Assembly: GCA_039000515.1 (NCBI GenBank)
Contig: JBCFYV010000012.1
Location: forward strand, 40,627,505-40,691,504
DNA: 64,000 bases
Direction: 5' to 3'
Origin: Timema cristinae
Taxonomy: Eukaryota > Arthropoda > Insecta > Phasmatodea > Timematidae
Under the pieces are notes generated by a model. It made no database searches and was not told the origin of the DNA. It saw only the letters and a program-made list of their open reading frames with translations. Shown one piece after another: positions 22,223 through 34,379 of the stretch. The position numbers and the translations under genes are program-made. Each line of letters opens with the position of its first letter. Within the stretch, counting starts at the first letter, position 1.

Positions 22223-22359
22223 GGAGTCTCGCGTTAGATAAAAGCCACCCACTGTCAGCACACAGAAATTAAAGTGGACCAATATTTATTTATAATCTAT
22301 AATGGAACTTTCTGTAGTATAGATAACTAATATGTTGACATAACCTTTCTAAAACCGGA

Positions 22360-22690
22360 CCCATGGTGCAGTGGTGAGTGCACCTGGCTACAAGCCTAGG
22401 GGTCACGGGTTTGATTCCCGACTGATACCTTGGGCATTTTCCCTTAAGGGGAATGTACCTAACGGTCCTGGGTTTGGTAAATCAGGCTTAAGTTGTATTA
22501 AGACTTACCCCAGCTTCACATCTATATAATAACCATCATCACATCATCTCATTGTTGGTCAACTTCCTATCTTGTATCCTGGTCAACGCTCTGTACCATT
22601 AGCGCAGTTAATAGTCCACACATAAGGTGCGCAAACTTGAACCTTATAATCCCACCCGGTCATATTTGCCCATACATTTGAAAAAAAAAA
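22360..22690 (+). mobile_element. SINE-E copy
   Basis: tRNA-like head ACCCATGGTGCAGTGGTGAG with B box CGGGTTTGATTCCC, a body with TTAAGTTGTATTAAGAC, TCACATCTATATAATAACC and ACCTTATAATCCCACCC, ending in an A run at 22680. Structure and A-rich end suggest a tRNA-derived SINE unrelated to the TAA-tailed groups. Single copy in the window. Confidence 0.6.
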
Positions 22691-23084
22691 AACTTCTAAG
22701 CTACCGTATATCGATTACCGTTGGAAACAAATACACATGAGCTGGTTTGGGCTCAGTTGTAACGCGCAGGTCCAAGTTAAAAGGAACTATTCCCCACTTG
22801 AAATGTTTGGGTCTAGTCAGGCGTGGAGTGAAAGAAGGCTGGCATACATTCATTCATCGCCAATTCCCTATAAATAGAATTTTTTTTATTATTTCAGAAT
22901 GTATACACGTGCATACCGGCAGTTCAATCAAAAACCTGTCGTTAGTAATATAGTTTTTATAGGTAGACCCATTCGAACATATTTTCATTGGCAGTGACAG
23001 CTAGCATGTTCGACTGCCGTGCTCAGATCTTATAAGGAGGTAGGAAATACACGGGTCCATCGAATAAGTAGTCCAGGATTTCAT

Positions 23085-23235
23085 GATTATATTTATCATT
23101 TATAAACCACCTTCAGTACACCCAATCAGGATTAGAACACCTATCTCCCCTTCATCGGCAGTGCAGATAATTATGAGAGTGACGCCCTAGAGTTAGACTA
23201 TTCTACAACTGAAGCGGGTATGATGCAATCAAATG
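23085..23235 (-). mobile_element. SINE-C copy, 5-prime part
   Basis: Inverted CACCTTCAGTACACCCAATC, ATCTCCCCTTCATCGGCAGT, GAGAGTGACGCCC. The flank GGGTATGATGCAAT...AAATG is also found beside the copy ending at 24560, suggesting the two are copies of one larger unit. Confidence 0.6.
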
Positions 23236-23915
23236 TAACAAGGTATAGTAGCATTAACGTATACTTTCTGTATAGACTGATTATATCACCACACGACTTC
23301 TATACTAAATTAGATCTTTAACTGACACAACAACCTGCTCCTGGCCGTTAGTTCATTACTGTGAAAGGACAAACCCACTTTTTACCAATGATACATTTTT
23401 TTCAGCCATGTTAATAACAAACCCGGTACCGTTAGTTTACTAGAAAATCTTTACCGACTAAACTAAAGTGTCAGGCGATTCCATAATGAAATATCTTCAG
23501 TGGTATTTGACCGATTTACGGGATTTTCATTATAAATAGTGTGACAATACTGCAAATTTTCTTCTATATAGCTCAATACTGACCTTTGGTATACACATTT
23601 AATCAATTAATTCTATAAATTTTTATTATAAAATCCCGGATACTTTTCCAGAATTTTGGCTGGGTGTACTTACTTGTAAGGATGATTTTCCACTTTGTGC
23701 TTTTCGATGTGATTTTCTCATACTTTCTAAAAATAATCTATGGTGATGTACTATTTTTAATTCAATACCTACCCACCTATGTGGTTGAATTGTCTAGAAC
23801 AGGTGTATAAAATTCGTTTGATTTTAAAAACCATATTGAAAATCGAAAACACTGCTATTTTAGGTAAACATTACTTTGAACTTCTTTGTTATTACAAAAA
23901 TAAATTTAAGATATA

Positions 23916-24200
23916 TTATTATTATTATTATTAGCACCGTGTCTTACTACCCGTTCGGGTTATACGCACTTACGCTAATGTGTAATGGTAGGGTGATTGT
24001 GAGATGAAATGAAGGACCTACAGTTTAACGTGGAATCCGAACCACGGTGGAGACCTGGCATTCCTCACATTCACAAGATGTCTTGTTAGAAGTGAAGGAA
24101 GGGTTTGGTAATCAGATAAATCTTTGCCGGGACCAGGATTGAACCCCGGCCGCCAGCATAGAAGTCTGATACCTTCCCCTAAACCACCAGGTCACCTACA
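23916..24200 (-). mobile_element. SINE-A copy, minus strand
   Basis: Complete; TAAGATATA duplicated at 23907-23915 and 24201-24209. One base missing in the B-box region (GACCAGGATTGAACC). Confidence 0.87.
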
Positions 24201-24331
24201 TAAGATATAAAACAATAAGATAGGACCTGTATGTTTTCCGATAAGTTGTTCAGTTCCTATCAAACATTCTAGTTTTAAAAACAAATTGACCCTCTGTGAA
24301 AGGTTTTGAATCTAATGCAATTTTTTTTATC

Positions 24332-24560
24332 ACTACGTCTTACTACCCGTTCGGGTTGTACGCATATGTAATAATTACACTATTTTATATATAGAGAAGG
24401 TTGAATTAAGGGGACGTCTACCAGCATTTTCGTGGAAACAGAGTGAAAACCACCCTCAGTACACTCGACTGGGATTCTAGCCCAGATATATCCCCGTCAT
24501 TGGCAGTCCAGCTTATTGCAGGAGTGACGCCTTAGTACTACTCAACAACTGAAAGGGTTA
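24332..24560 (-). mobile_element. SINE-C near-complete copy
   Basis: Tail CTTACTACCCGTTCGGGTTG, body, CACCCTCAGTACACTCGACT, degenerate B box, and GGAGTGACGCCTTAG head. Good reference copy for group C with the shared tail. Confidence 0.7.
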
Positions 24561-24769
24561 TGATGCAACTAAATGTGACAAAGTATAGCATTCACAAATG
24601 GTGTATTTCTAAAAATTGTATATAAAAAAAGAATAATTGGGCTGCATTGTATGTTGGTTCTTCATAAAGTTCACGAGCCACAAGTTTGGTATACATGGCC
24701 AAAGGCGTCACTCTCGCAATAAATTATATTGTCGATGACGAAGAGATCTGGCTCAATTAGTACATATGT

Positions 24770-25470
24770 GGATAGCCAGGTGGTAGAGCCAGGTCGGGGT
24801 TGGAAGTAATTCAGCCAGAATGCCTCCTCAGCACAACCCCCCCCCCCACCTGGGAAGTGTCCAGAGGGCCTTATCCGGAGGGTGGCTAGATCTCTTCGAA
24901 GTCTTTGTGTTGAATGAATGGGGGGGAAGAGCCCCTTCCCCTACTCTTCACATAGTAAGCAGTTGGTAGCTAATACCTTCTAGAAAGCTAGTCAGGCCAT
25001 CCTCATGAGGTTCCCGCTAGGTGAGGTTGAAACCCTTTTAGGGTGATTCTTAAGACTAGGTGCATAACCTACTCCGAGGTCCCAAATGGGGAGACGTAAG
25101 TATAAGCACTTTTTAGGGTTATTCTTATGATCAAGTTTTGAGCCCTAGTAGAGCAATCTTGGTTAAAGTCCTCTTTGAGTAAGAGTGATAACTAGATTGT
25201 GTCTTAACTCCTTGACTTGTGCACCCAAAATACACGGAAGGAGCCAACTCCTCTTCCTGATGGCAGTCTAGTCAAGATGGGAGAGGGAGGGCATTTGCCA
25301 GATGTCCGGTGATGACAGGGATCGATGGTGGGCACGGGGTCTTTGGTGCTTAAATTGCCAGCTGCGCGCGTTTTACGTATGTGACTACGCTCGAGGGACA
25401 CAGCCATGATGGACTTAAGAAGCCTCGTGAGAGGTATTTGTTCCCCAGATAAGTGATTACCAGAACCTGA
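24770..25470. other. GC-rich block of unknown origin
   Basis: About 0.7 kb of much higher GC than its surroundings, with CCTGGGAAGTGTCCAGAGGG, CCGAGGTCCCAAATGGGGAG, two AGGGT(G/T)ATTCTTA(A/T)GA copies (25040, 25118) and GGGATCGATGGTGGGCACGG. No domain could be read; the frame 25204-25407 (minus) is not similar to anything I know. Possibly untranslated sequence of a retrotransposon. Confidence 0.4.
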
Positions 25471-25644
25471 TAGGGCAGGTGAATTTCCAGTTTGAAAGGT
25501 CTTTGACTTAGGATTATATAAGGTGTCAGGCTAGTGACGTGGTTGTGTCTTTAATATGCGTATAGCCTGAATGGTTGCTAAAAAAAATCGCCTTTTAGAT
25601 TTTGTGTGCTAGACACCTGTACCTGTGGGAACGAGGACAAGGTA

Positions 25645-25990
25645 ATTAGAATAGTAAAATTTTCTTTGTCGGTAGCAGTTTGTATACCGGTTGGGTGTGC
25701 TGGATATACTTTATTCATCTTTATTCCAAAAGTGTAGTCATATGGATATCCCAAATGGGCAGTAAGACGTAGAGAAAAAATGTATATGACTGGAGAGTAA
25801 GACTAATTTTTAATTATTACGTTAAATACCAGATCTAAGGTATCTTTTCAGAGGAAGTACATCTATATTAGCAGAAGGATAGTATGAAAAAAACACCCCT
25901 TACGTGCACATCTGAGACTCGAACCTCGACCTCTCTAGGATTGAGGACTCGGTCTATTGCGCTTCTAACGTCTTATGCTGCGTGACTATC
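25645..25990. mobile_element. Two diverged SINE-C fragments, head to head
   Basis: 25660-25775 ends with ATCCCAAATGGGCAGTAAGA (plus); 25850-25990 has inverted GAGACTCGAACCTCGACCTC and CGCTTCTAACGTC (minus). Confidence 0.45.
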
Positions 25991-26179
25991 TTGTAGGGGT
26001 CTTGGGCTAGTTCTAATTTAGACCATGACATTAATTCTATGCATTGTCTGTGATGCACGTGGGAGATCGTGAACTACTCATAATTATTAGAAAAACACCC
26101 ACGGGGACTAGTGACCAACTTTTAGTTCTGTCATTCCTGAAATATTAATTAATATTAAATACATAGATTTTTAAAACAA

Positions 26180-26212
26180 AGGTCTCGGGTTCAAATCCCG
26201 TGCCAAATTGAC
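26180..26212 (+). other. tRNA T-arm-like fragment
   Basis: CTCGGGTTCAAATCCCGTGC has a perfect T arm, but no D or anticodon arm precedes it in the AT-rich flank. Confidence 0.35.
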
Positions 26213-26569
26213 ATTTTTTCAACATATTATTTAATTATGGTTTTAATTAAACATAATCTTAAGCAAATATTAATTTTATATATTTCAATAAATTACTTGT
26301 TAAAATTAAGCGTCATTTATATAATAATATGAATATTTTATTTGAATGTAAAGGTAATATTCGTTATTTAATATTTCAATTACCACAATTTCAGTAGAAT
26401 TTATTTTATTTTTTCAAAATATATATATATATATAATTAATCCTTGTGCCTCCTTATTTTGAAAATCATTTATCCTATTCGAGGATTTGTAATGTAGGTT
26501 TAATATTTTGATTCATGCGTTTTAACACTAGAGTTAATTAATGGTTTAATCCATGGGTTAAGGCCAAGA

Positions 26570-26760
26570 AGGGACAGTTAGAGAAAATGAACCATCTTAT
26601 TATTGTGGAGATAGGAGGGGGAACCACACATATAAAGTGGGAAAAATCCCCCTGAGGATACCCAGATAATATTAGAAAATCAACCAATTCGATAGCCGAA
26701 ACTCTTCTAGTCTCCTGCGAGCCTGATGCCTTAATACATCACGACTACCTGTGTCAGTTT
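26570..26760 (-). mobile_element. SINE-C strongly diverged copy
   Basis: Only CCCCCTGAGGATACCC and GCGAGCCTGATGCCTTA are recognisable. Confidence 0.35.
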
Positions 26761-27439
26761 TAATATTACATTAAAAATGGGATTAGTTCTCTTTAAAACT
26801 AAAATTCTTATGGTGGAATCTGAGTCAAAATTCTCGTCTTTAAGCTCTATTACAGAACCCTCCGTGAATGAATGACGAGACCAATTTATTGTAAACGATT
26901 AAATTTACTGGGGCACTTTAAAAGAAGCTATGATTTTACTTGATATAATTTCACATTTCAATGGACGTGAGGGAAAATAATCCATAAATTACGTCACATT
27001 CTCTTAGGAAGCGAGAATATGGGAGAAGATTATTGACGGGTGACGCAGTCAAGTGCAAGGAATGGTTTGAATAAAGGTTACACCAACTTCGACCAAGAGT
27101 TGGAGGCCCCAATTATTCATCACATCCAAGGGAAGGAGGACATTTAGTTAGTGTCGTTTAAAATACAAACTGTCAATAATAATCGCGCATACTCTCATAC
27201 CAGAATTATTATCAGCTTAAAGTTCACTTAACGTAAGGAAGACAAAACGTTAAAGCACACTAAGTGTTTTTAAATGTAAGTACGAGAGGTTGATGTGATA
27301 TTAAATTAACATAAGAACTGTTATTTCGGTATAAAGAGCAACGTAACGTTCATTTAACGTAAATTAACATAAGATTTCACCCAGTGATTTTTTTAAATGT
27401 TTTTATATACTAATTAAGTTAAGGGATTAGATATGAATA

Positions 27440-27625
27440 CGGTTGAATCTAGAGTAAGTGTAACCACATTTTCGTGGACAAGGCGTGGGAAATCATTTAG
27501 GAGAAACCCCCCTCGGTACACCCGACCGAGATCAAACCTCAATCTTCCTGTCATCGGCAATCTAATCTATTGAGAAAGTGAAGCCTTAGAGTCTTAGACC
27601 ATGCTACCACCAAAATGGGGTGGGT
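27440..27625 (-). mobile_element. SINE-C copy
   Basis: Inverted body CCACATTTTCGTGGACA, CCCCTCGGTACACCCGACCG, ATCGGCAATCTAATCTATTG and TTAGACCATGC head. Confidence 0.62.
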
Positions 27626-27894
27626 TTTTTTAATATAAAATTCAACATTATCTACTTAACTTAAAGTTGACGTGAGATTTACTTAAATTAAGAGTTGTCA
27701 AGGGATCGTTTTCAAGCTACGTCAAACGAAGCGTGCCAGCTAATCATGTTCATGCCTCAATATTGCCACTAGATTTTAATTTCAAATATTTGAAGCTCGG
27801 CTTAGCTTCTAGAATTTCATTTTCTGTAAACGATTTTGTTCAAATATTACAAATTCATTGGCTGTTTTTTTCTATAGTTGTTATATTACCTTGT

Positions 27895-28135
27895 TTGACA
27901 GTTTATCTCAGTCGTTAGTGTGTTTGTCTGCTGAATTAAGGGTCCCAAGTTGATTACCAGTATATCATTAGTTGGATTGAGCCTCACCTATTTCTCAGTG
28001 ATGAATTAACAGCTGGAGAACTGGATGTAATGTATGTGCTATAATTAAGCTAATCTGTAACGCATGTGTTAATATTGACAGTCAGTTCATGAAGTTAACG
28101 TTAAATACGCTAAATAAATTAATACAACTTGTGTA
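27895..28135 (+). mobile_element. SINE-F copy 1
   Basis: Head CAGTCGTTAGTGTGTTTGTC, TGCTGAATTAAGGGTCCCAA, body GATGAATTAACAGCTGGAG and end CGTTAAATACGCTAAATAAA. Aligns along its whole length to 28155-28380. Confidence 0.55.
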
Positions 28136-28154
28136 ACATCATATTTACGTTGTC

Positions 28155-28380
28155 TGACATCTAGCTCAGGTGGTGACGTGTCTGTCTATTGTGCTAAGGG
28201 TCCGGGTTCTTTTCCTGGCATGGATGAAAAACTTATCATTGGTGAAATGTGGGTTTATTCTTTCATAGTGAAGAATTAACGGCCAGAGGCTGTTTGTTAT
28301 GTCTGTTCTAGATTTAAGGTAATTTTTAAGTCATGTCATTAACCGGTTCAGAAAGTGCACGTTCAATACCTTAAATAAAT
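28155..28380 (+). mobile_element. SINE-F copy 2
   Basis: A-box-like TAGCTCAGGTGGTGACG and B-box-like CCGGGTTCTTTTCC, body GAAGAATTAACGGCCAGAGG, end TCAATACCTTAAATAAATG. Confidence 0.6.
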
Positions 28381-28526
28381 GAAAATGCGTTTATGTTTAA
28401 TGAATCCAATCATACACAGTGTTCTATACGTTACGTGGACGCTTTGTGAACGTTATCTTACGCTAACGTTAAGTTTATCGTGATACTGGCACCAAACCTC
28501 AGTTACGCTACTTTAATTATTTACCT

Positions 28527-28778
28527 GACTCGTTGGCGTAATTAGCTAACGCGCTAGTTTCATGTTGATATATACTGTCGAGGTTGGAAAGATCAAGGTT
28601 CTAATCTCTCTTGGGTGAACTGGGAGTGGTTTTTCCTAAAAGCTTTTACACTCTCCCTCCACGCAAATGCGGATTCGCTTCCTCTATATTCAACCTTCCC
28701 AATTCATAACCCATTAGTGTAATTATTACTTAATTGTATATCCCAAACGGGTAGTAAGACATGGTGCTGAGTATTATT
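28527..28778 (+). mobile_element. SINE-D copy
   Basis: CGTTGGCGTAATTAGCTAAC and GCGCTAGTTTCATG head, diverged B box AGGTTCTAATCTC, body TCTCCCTCCACGCAAATGCG and tail AACGGGTAGTAAGACATGG. Confidence 0.72.
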
Positions 28779-28984
28779 AGCTTAACTCTTTGTTTTGATG
28801 GAGAAAAGTCATCGTATTGGTAACAGTTCTTACGTTCTGTTCCAAGACAAATATTTGAGCCTAGATAATCTACTGGACTATCATTGATTGGTTTAATTTA
28901 TCATTACGAAATAAGATAAATCATTAAGGTGTGAGGAAGGGAATAAAAGTAAAGGTCCACATTTTTATATTTACTTATTTACTT

Positions 28985-29505
28985 ACTCTGTTGAATTAAG
29001 AACTTGAAAGTCACTACCGTACCTCCAAAAGTACGCCACCTATCCCTATCTTGAGCTAATTCTATCCATTCTATCTCTTTACACCTTATATCTTTCAGGT
29101 CCATTCTAATTTTATCTTCCATCTGCGTCTGGGTCTTCCCAGTGGGTTTGCCATCCAATATTTTGAACGGGGTTCTAGATACTCCCATTCGTGCTGCATG
29201 ACCTGCTCACCGTAAACTGTGAGATTTTATTACCCTAGCAATGTCTAGGGATGAGTACAGGGTATGCAGCTCGTCATTATATAGCCTCCTTCACTCCCCA
29301 CTATCTTCATCCATTTCTCGACTAAATATCATCCTAAGCACCCTGTTTTCGAATACTATAAATTTATTTTCGTCATTTAAGGTAAGAGGCCACGTTTCGC
29401 ACTCATAGAGAACAACTGGTAAAATTATGTCTTTGTATATTTTGAGTTTTACATTTCTTGACGGCAGGCAAGACGCTAACAGCTTACTAACCGAGTAGTA
29501 TTATT
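28985..29505 (-). pseudogene. RTE-type LINE ORF2 C-terminal fragment
   Basis: Minus-strand frames read YYSVSKLLASCLPS, KLKIYKDIILPVVLYECETW, ENKFIVFENRVLRMIF, SGEWRRLYNDELHTLYSS, IARVIKSHSLR, stop, AGHAARMGVSRTPFKILDGK, and DLKDIRCKEIEWIELAQDRD then RWR. These follow the order of the post-RT region of RTE-like arthropod LINEs (I-I-L-P-V-V-L-Y-x-C-E-T-W; A-G-H-x-A-R-M; A-Q-D-R-D-R-W-R). The fragment is 5-prime truncated near 29505, as expected for target-primed reverse transcription, with one stop in place of the usual Trp before A-G-H. It lies 5-prime of the AT-rich contig end at 29866. Confidence 0.82.
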
Positions 29506-29866
29506 TTTCCTAATTTCCAATATAATATTGTTATCGCTAGTTAAAATTGTTCTAAACATTTGAATTCATTAACCATATCAAATAACATGTTGTTTTCTGT
29601 AATATTTAAACTATCGTCCTCAATCTGTGAACATAAGACTTTTTTGAGCAAAATAAATCAAATATTTCTCCAGTAGATATATTTAATATAATATTATACA
29701 AATGTTACTCTCAAAAGTGATTGAAGATTTTGTCGTGTGGATATTGCTATTTGAAAATAAACTTTTTAGATTAATCCAAAAAGTCCTGGTAAAATCCCGC
29801 GATTCCCCTGACAAATATTCAATAACTTTTCAGATTACTATGTGTAAAAAATGAAACAAAATGTAT

Positions 29867-29966
29867 NNNNNNNNNNNNNNNNNNNNNNNNNNNNNNNNNN
29901 NNNNNNNNNNNNNNNNNNNNNNNNNNNNNNNNNNNNNNNNNNNNNNNNNNNNNNNNNNNNNNNNNN
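29867..29966. other. Assembly gap, 100 N
   Basis: Exactly 100 N between AT-rich DNA after the LINE fragment and a SINE tail. Confidence 0.95.
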
Positions 29967-30022
29967 ACACATTAGCGTAATTAGTACATAGGTGTGCAAA
30001 CCGAATGGGTAGTATAGAGATC
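29967..30022 (+). mobile_element. Shared-tail fragment at contig start
   Basis: ACACATTAGCGTAATTAGTA and ACCGAATGGGTAGTAT: 3-prime end of a group C/D SINE cut by the N gap. Confidence 0.55.
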
Positions 30023-30116
30023 AGGATTAGATAAATTTAATAAACATTTTAAAATAGAACACCTAGGCCAATCTTAGTTCAAACAGGTGTATTCCACACA
30101 ACTCACATAAATATGA

Positions 30117-30117
<1 letters not shown>

Positions 30118-30196
<79 letters not shown>
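30118..30196. repeat. AAT trinucleotide array
   Basis: About 26 AAT units, no SINE body directly attached; a SINE tail fragment lies 100 bp upstream. Confidence 0.9.
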
Positions 30197-30299
30197 TGAT
30201 GGATTGAAATATCATGAAAGCTTTGTTTTGGAATCTTTAACAGAATAGTTTTTTAATTGTGTTGTCACATAGTCTATCCACATTTATTACCATACTAGG

Positions 30300-30425
30300 G
30301 TATAGATGAGAAAGTTAGTTAAAGAATAAATATATCAGAATTTGTGTGAAGGAGTGGAATCGTGTTTAGGAAGAAAACACCCATAACACATCTGGGATTC
30401 AAATCCCAACCACCCACCCAGTAAT
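30300..30425 (-). mobile_element. SINE-C fragment
   Basis: Inverted TTTGTGTGAAGGAGTGGAA and CTGGGATTCAAATCCCAACC; the head is missing. Confidence 0.45.
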
Positions 30426-30429
30426 TTAC

Positions 30430-32585
30430 TTTGGGGTGGACAAACATTAAAGGTTATAAACAAAATTAAATTTCTGAGGGTAGACAAGGTCTAGGGGGAA
30501 GGGGAGGGACTGGCCCCTAACTGCTGGAAGCCAAGAACATTTATAAATAATAATTAAATTCTTCTAGAATAAATTTGGAATCCCTTATGGATCTAAATGC
30601 ACCCTTTTTGTTAATAAAAGTGGCTTTAAACACAGTATAATGAAGCTATTATTTCCGTACCTTTTTTACAATAATTAGCACTTTCGGGGGCACTTTAAAT
30701 GTGTGTAAAGGTATGTTTTAAATATCATGCCGTCTTAAAATGTAGTAATTACATTTGACACATATTTAGTGCTCTTTAGCTTAGTTAACTTAATATAATT
30801 CCAGTTATTATTTAAACTATTTACGGCCATACTAGTGCATTACTCGAAGCGAGATAAATAGGGGATTCCCAAGTACCGAAAAGTAGCCTAATATATTTAT
30901 TATCAACGGGAAAGTATCTCTCTCGCTCTCTCCCTGGCTGACAATGCGTCGATTTTCCAGGGCAGACCTTGTTGGGTGTGCTCCTCGAATTGTATTTGTA
31001 GGAAGATACAAATAAGTATTTATATGGTATCTAAATTGTATGGAAAGCAAAGAGCATCAAATAAATAAGTAGATGAATCTAGAGTCAGTTTTGTTATTGT
31101 GTTAAATAATATTATTTATGAGAAGAGTGAGTAGTGGATAAAGTGAGAAGTTATGAAAGTTTAAATGCAATATATAGTATTCTAGGCTACATTGCAAGTG
31201 GCTCTCAAAACGTGGGGGAGTACTCATGAGAAGATCCGGTAAGCAGATAGTACGAGTGTGAAAATGTACGCGTATATATTTTACTATAAAGAAATAATGG
31301 AAGTAGTATGCACAAAGGGCAGATTTTTTTTATATTATGAGAAATTTAATATTTTTTACCATACAAAATAGGCAAATTTACAATTATGGCAAAATGAGTA
31401 TTTTAAATAGTACCAGTAGTTTGAAAAATAATATTTCAGGATCCCGAAATTTCATGTAAAATGTGTTGACGCCTGAAAGGTTATGTTTTGTTCAGGTGGG
31501 TTCGTTTATAATATTAAAAATTATATCTATTGCCTATTAAATACTTTGAATACTTTGGTACCATGTTGTGACATTCTTTGAATATTCATGTTATAAATAA
31601 TGTTAATCTGTGATTGAGGAGTTTTTTTGTTGATTTGTTTAAATTATATAGGCCTCCCTAATTTATTTTACAATATTAATTTTGTTATAAATGGAGATTT
31701 GTTGTTTTTATGTGTGTAGAGAGGGCAAAAAATATAATACAAGTTTATACGATGACAAAGAAAAACAAGGAATCCCACTCTCGTGTTACTGGTACATAAT
31801 CACTTTTAACCATAGTCTCAAGAATTTCCTTCAAATCATAAGATGAATTTTATTATTTAACAGTTAGAAGCAAAGATTTCTATTTTTTTTACACTGCTCT
31901 CTCTCTCTCGTTTGACTTCAACTGGATAAATGGTTAGGCATTTCTACTTATAGTGGGCATAATGATAAAGGGCTAGGGATAAAATAATATTGTCTGGAGA
32001 TGTAGCTGTTGAGGAGTGGTAAATATACACACTTACGGGTTTTTTCAATCAAACTTAACAAAACTAGCACATAAAATGTAGGCCTCTGTTCAAGTTGAGT
32101 ATGATAACCTATAACTTCAACTTCAAAACCAAGCAGATAGACCTACATTATAAACTGATAAAGTATCAGTAGATAATAGGATATGACACTTTAAAAAAAA
32201 TCTATAAAGATTAAAAGCATACAATTACAAATACATTGTTTCTTTATTGCCATGCCCTGTCTTTGATTTAAGTTACTTTAAGATTGGCTTATAGTAAGTG
32301 ATAGTTTTCTGTGTGCAAATTATATGGCGTCGTTAAAAGTGGCTACTGCTGTCAATTGTCATAATAATAGTATTTAAATACGGGATTGCCAACAAGATGA
32401 TACTAGGGTTAGAACAAGCACCTTATACACAGATATAGTCTGTAATTTTATAAAAATAAGTCCTAAAATCCGTGTTTAGATTTTAAAGTAATACGACAAT
32501 AAGTAAAAAGATTATATTTTTTATATTAATATAGAGATAGTGCTGATCTCTAGTAAACATGGAATGAGTCACGGCGAGTTTCTTC
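30430..32585. other. AT-rich DNA, no supported feature
   Basis: A 72-codon minus frame at 30832-31050 is unrecognised and isolated. A short TC run lies at 31897-31909. Confidence 0.5.
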
Positions 32586-32589
32586 TGAT

Positions 32590-32965
32590 GCCATCTATCA
32601 GACAAGTGGTACTGCAATTAAATAGAAACAAATCAGGATGTATACAATTCAGGATTTTGTGGGTATAATGCAAATATTTCTAGTGGATACAATTCAGACT
32701 TTTTATTTGTGGTGCTTGTTTAAGAAAATGGCAGAATGGAGACCATTCAGGATTTTGTGGATATAATGCAAATAATTAGTGGATACAAATCAGGATTTTT
32801 GTTAAAGTTGTTTATTTGAAAATGGTCTGAATGGGTACATTTCAGAATGGATACATTTAAGAATTTTGTGGGTATGATATGGATACAAATAAGACTTTTT
32901 ATTTGTGGTGCTTGTTTAAGAAATGTCTGAATGGATACCATTCAGAATGGATACAATTCAGTCGT
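32590..32965. repeat. Irregular minisatellite, GGATACAATTCAG motif
   Basis: Repeated units of GGATACAATTCAGGATTTT and TTTTATTTGTGGTGCTTGTT with a period of roughly 60-130 bp; motif copies at 32636, 32691, 32778, 32880 and 32948. Confidence 0.7.
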
Positions 32966-33144
32966 CTCGATAATCTTTCCACAAACTAGGCTAAGAATGA
33001 TGTAGCTGAAACGTGCAATAATATTATTACTATAAATGACTAACATGCACTTTCTAAGGCGAATGATATAAGCAAGCGACAGACAAAATAATTTAACTCG
33101 CAACAGGTACAATAATTACTCTCCCAACCAACATTTTATTTCGT

Positions 33145-33367
33145 CACCACGTCTCACTACCTGTTCGGATTATATACACGAGGAAGGTTGAATTCAAAGG
33201 AAGTGTACCAGCATTTGTATGAAGAAACAGAGAAAGAGAGTGGAAAAATATGTGGAAAAACCACCCTCGGTGTATTCGACTGGGATTGAACACCGATCTC
33301 CCCGCCATCAGCATTCTATCCTATTGCGAGAGTGATGTCTTAGATCATGCGGCCAGTGAGGTGGGTC
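33145..33367 (-). mobile_element. SINE-C copy
   Basis: Tail ACCACGTCTCACTACCTG, body AGCATTTGTATGAAGAAACA with a short AGAGA expansion, CCACCCTCGGTGTATTCGAC, GATCTCCCCGCCATCAGC, GCGAGAGTGATG head. Confidence 0.68.
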
Positions 33368-33535
33368 ATATTATTACTAACTGCGCTAACATGCTAAGGA
33401 TGAAGAAAGGTTGAATTTAAAGGGAGCGTACCAGCAATTGTGTGAAGGGAGAGTGGAGAGTCAATTTAAGGAAAATCTCCCTCAGTGCACCTGAAGGGCA
33501 CTATAACTCTAACGGAGGTGGGCGTCGAACTGAGC
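33368..33535 (-). mobile_element. SINE-C truncated copy
   Basis: Body GGTTGAATTTAAAGGGAGCG and TGTGTGAAGGGAGAGTGG, then diverges after CCTCAGTGCACC. Tandem to the previous copy, same orientation. Confidence 0.55.
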
Positions 33536-33892
33536 TCCGAGCTGAACTCTGTTTATAGGTGCATACAATTTTTCCAATGAACCTAATCTCGAACATTTCT
33601 GCGAGCCATATTGGCTTTAGAAAGTTATATAGACTCATTTTGTGGATGACACACTCAATAGACAGTGAAAGTTTAAATTTTTCAGACTAAAAATAAAATC
33701 TACATTTTGCAAAAATACAGAAAAGACAGGACAGATGATGGCGGCAAGCTCAATTTGTATATTATAACGAACAGAACACAGTGGAAATAAACTGCTTAGT
33801 GACCTAAAATTACAATAACTTAGTGGTCAATACAAAAACTGGCTCACTACCCAATTCCCGAGCTATCAGGCATGTAGTTGACCGTCAGACAT

Positions 33893-34095
33893 TATTACAT
33901 TACATTACATTTTACATTACATTTCCATTCACAATTACCATTACCATTACATTTACCATTTACATTAACATTACATTTACATTTACATTAACATTACATT
34001 ACAATTTACATTTATCATTTACCATTAACATTAACATTTACCATTACATTTACATTTACATATTATACATTACATTACATTACATTATCACGCCG
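33893..34095. repeat. TTACA/ACATT pentanucleotide array
   Basis: About 200 bp of ACATT with ACCATT and ACAATT variants; the open frame 33823-34155 is translation of this array. Confidence 0.9.
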
Positions 34096-34379
34096 TTCCC
34101 TTACGGTGTAGGCAAGAAACTGTTAATCCAATTCAAAAAACAACTCCGTACTTAATCCATCCTCACTAACTTTATCCACACTTCCCTATCCTTACATACC
34201 CCCTTCACTTCAACAACATCAATATTCCGAGTCATACATGCTGTCTTATTCTCAAAACTCTTAATGTTTCTCTTTTTAACACATTCGTCCACAACATTTA
34301 ACACGTCTTACATGGTTTACTCCTTCCTTGGGATCCACACACGCTACCTTCATATATTTTGAAGTGTTATTGAAATCTT

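Noticed and set aside
24332..24560. Inverted-repeat reading of CCCGTTCGGG as a terminator
   Set aside because: It is the conserved SINE tail, present in many copies; no bacterial transcription unit here.
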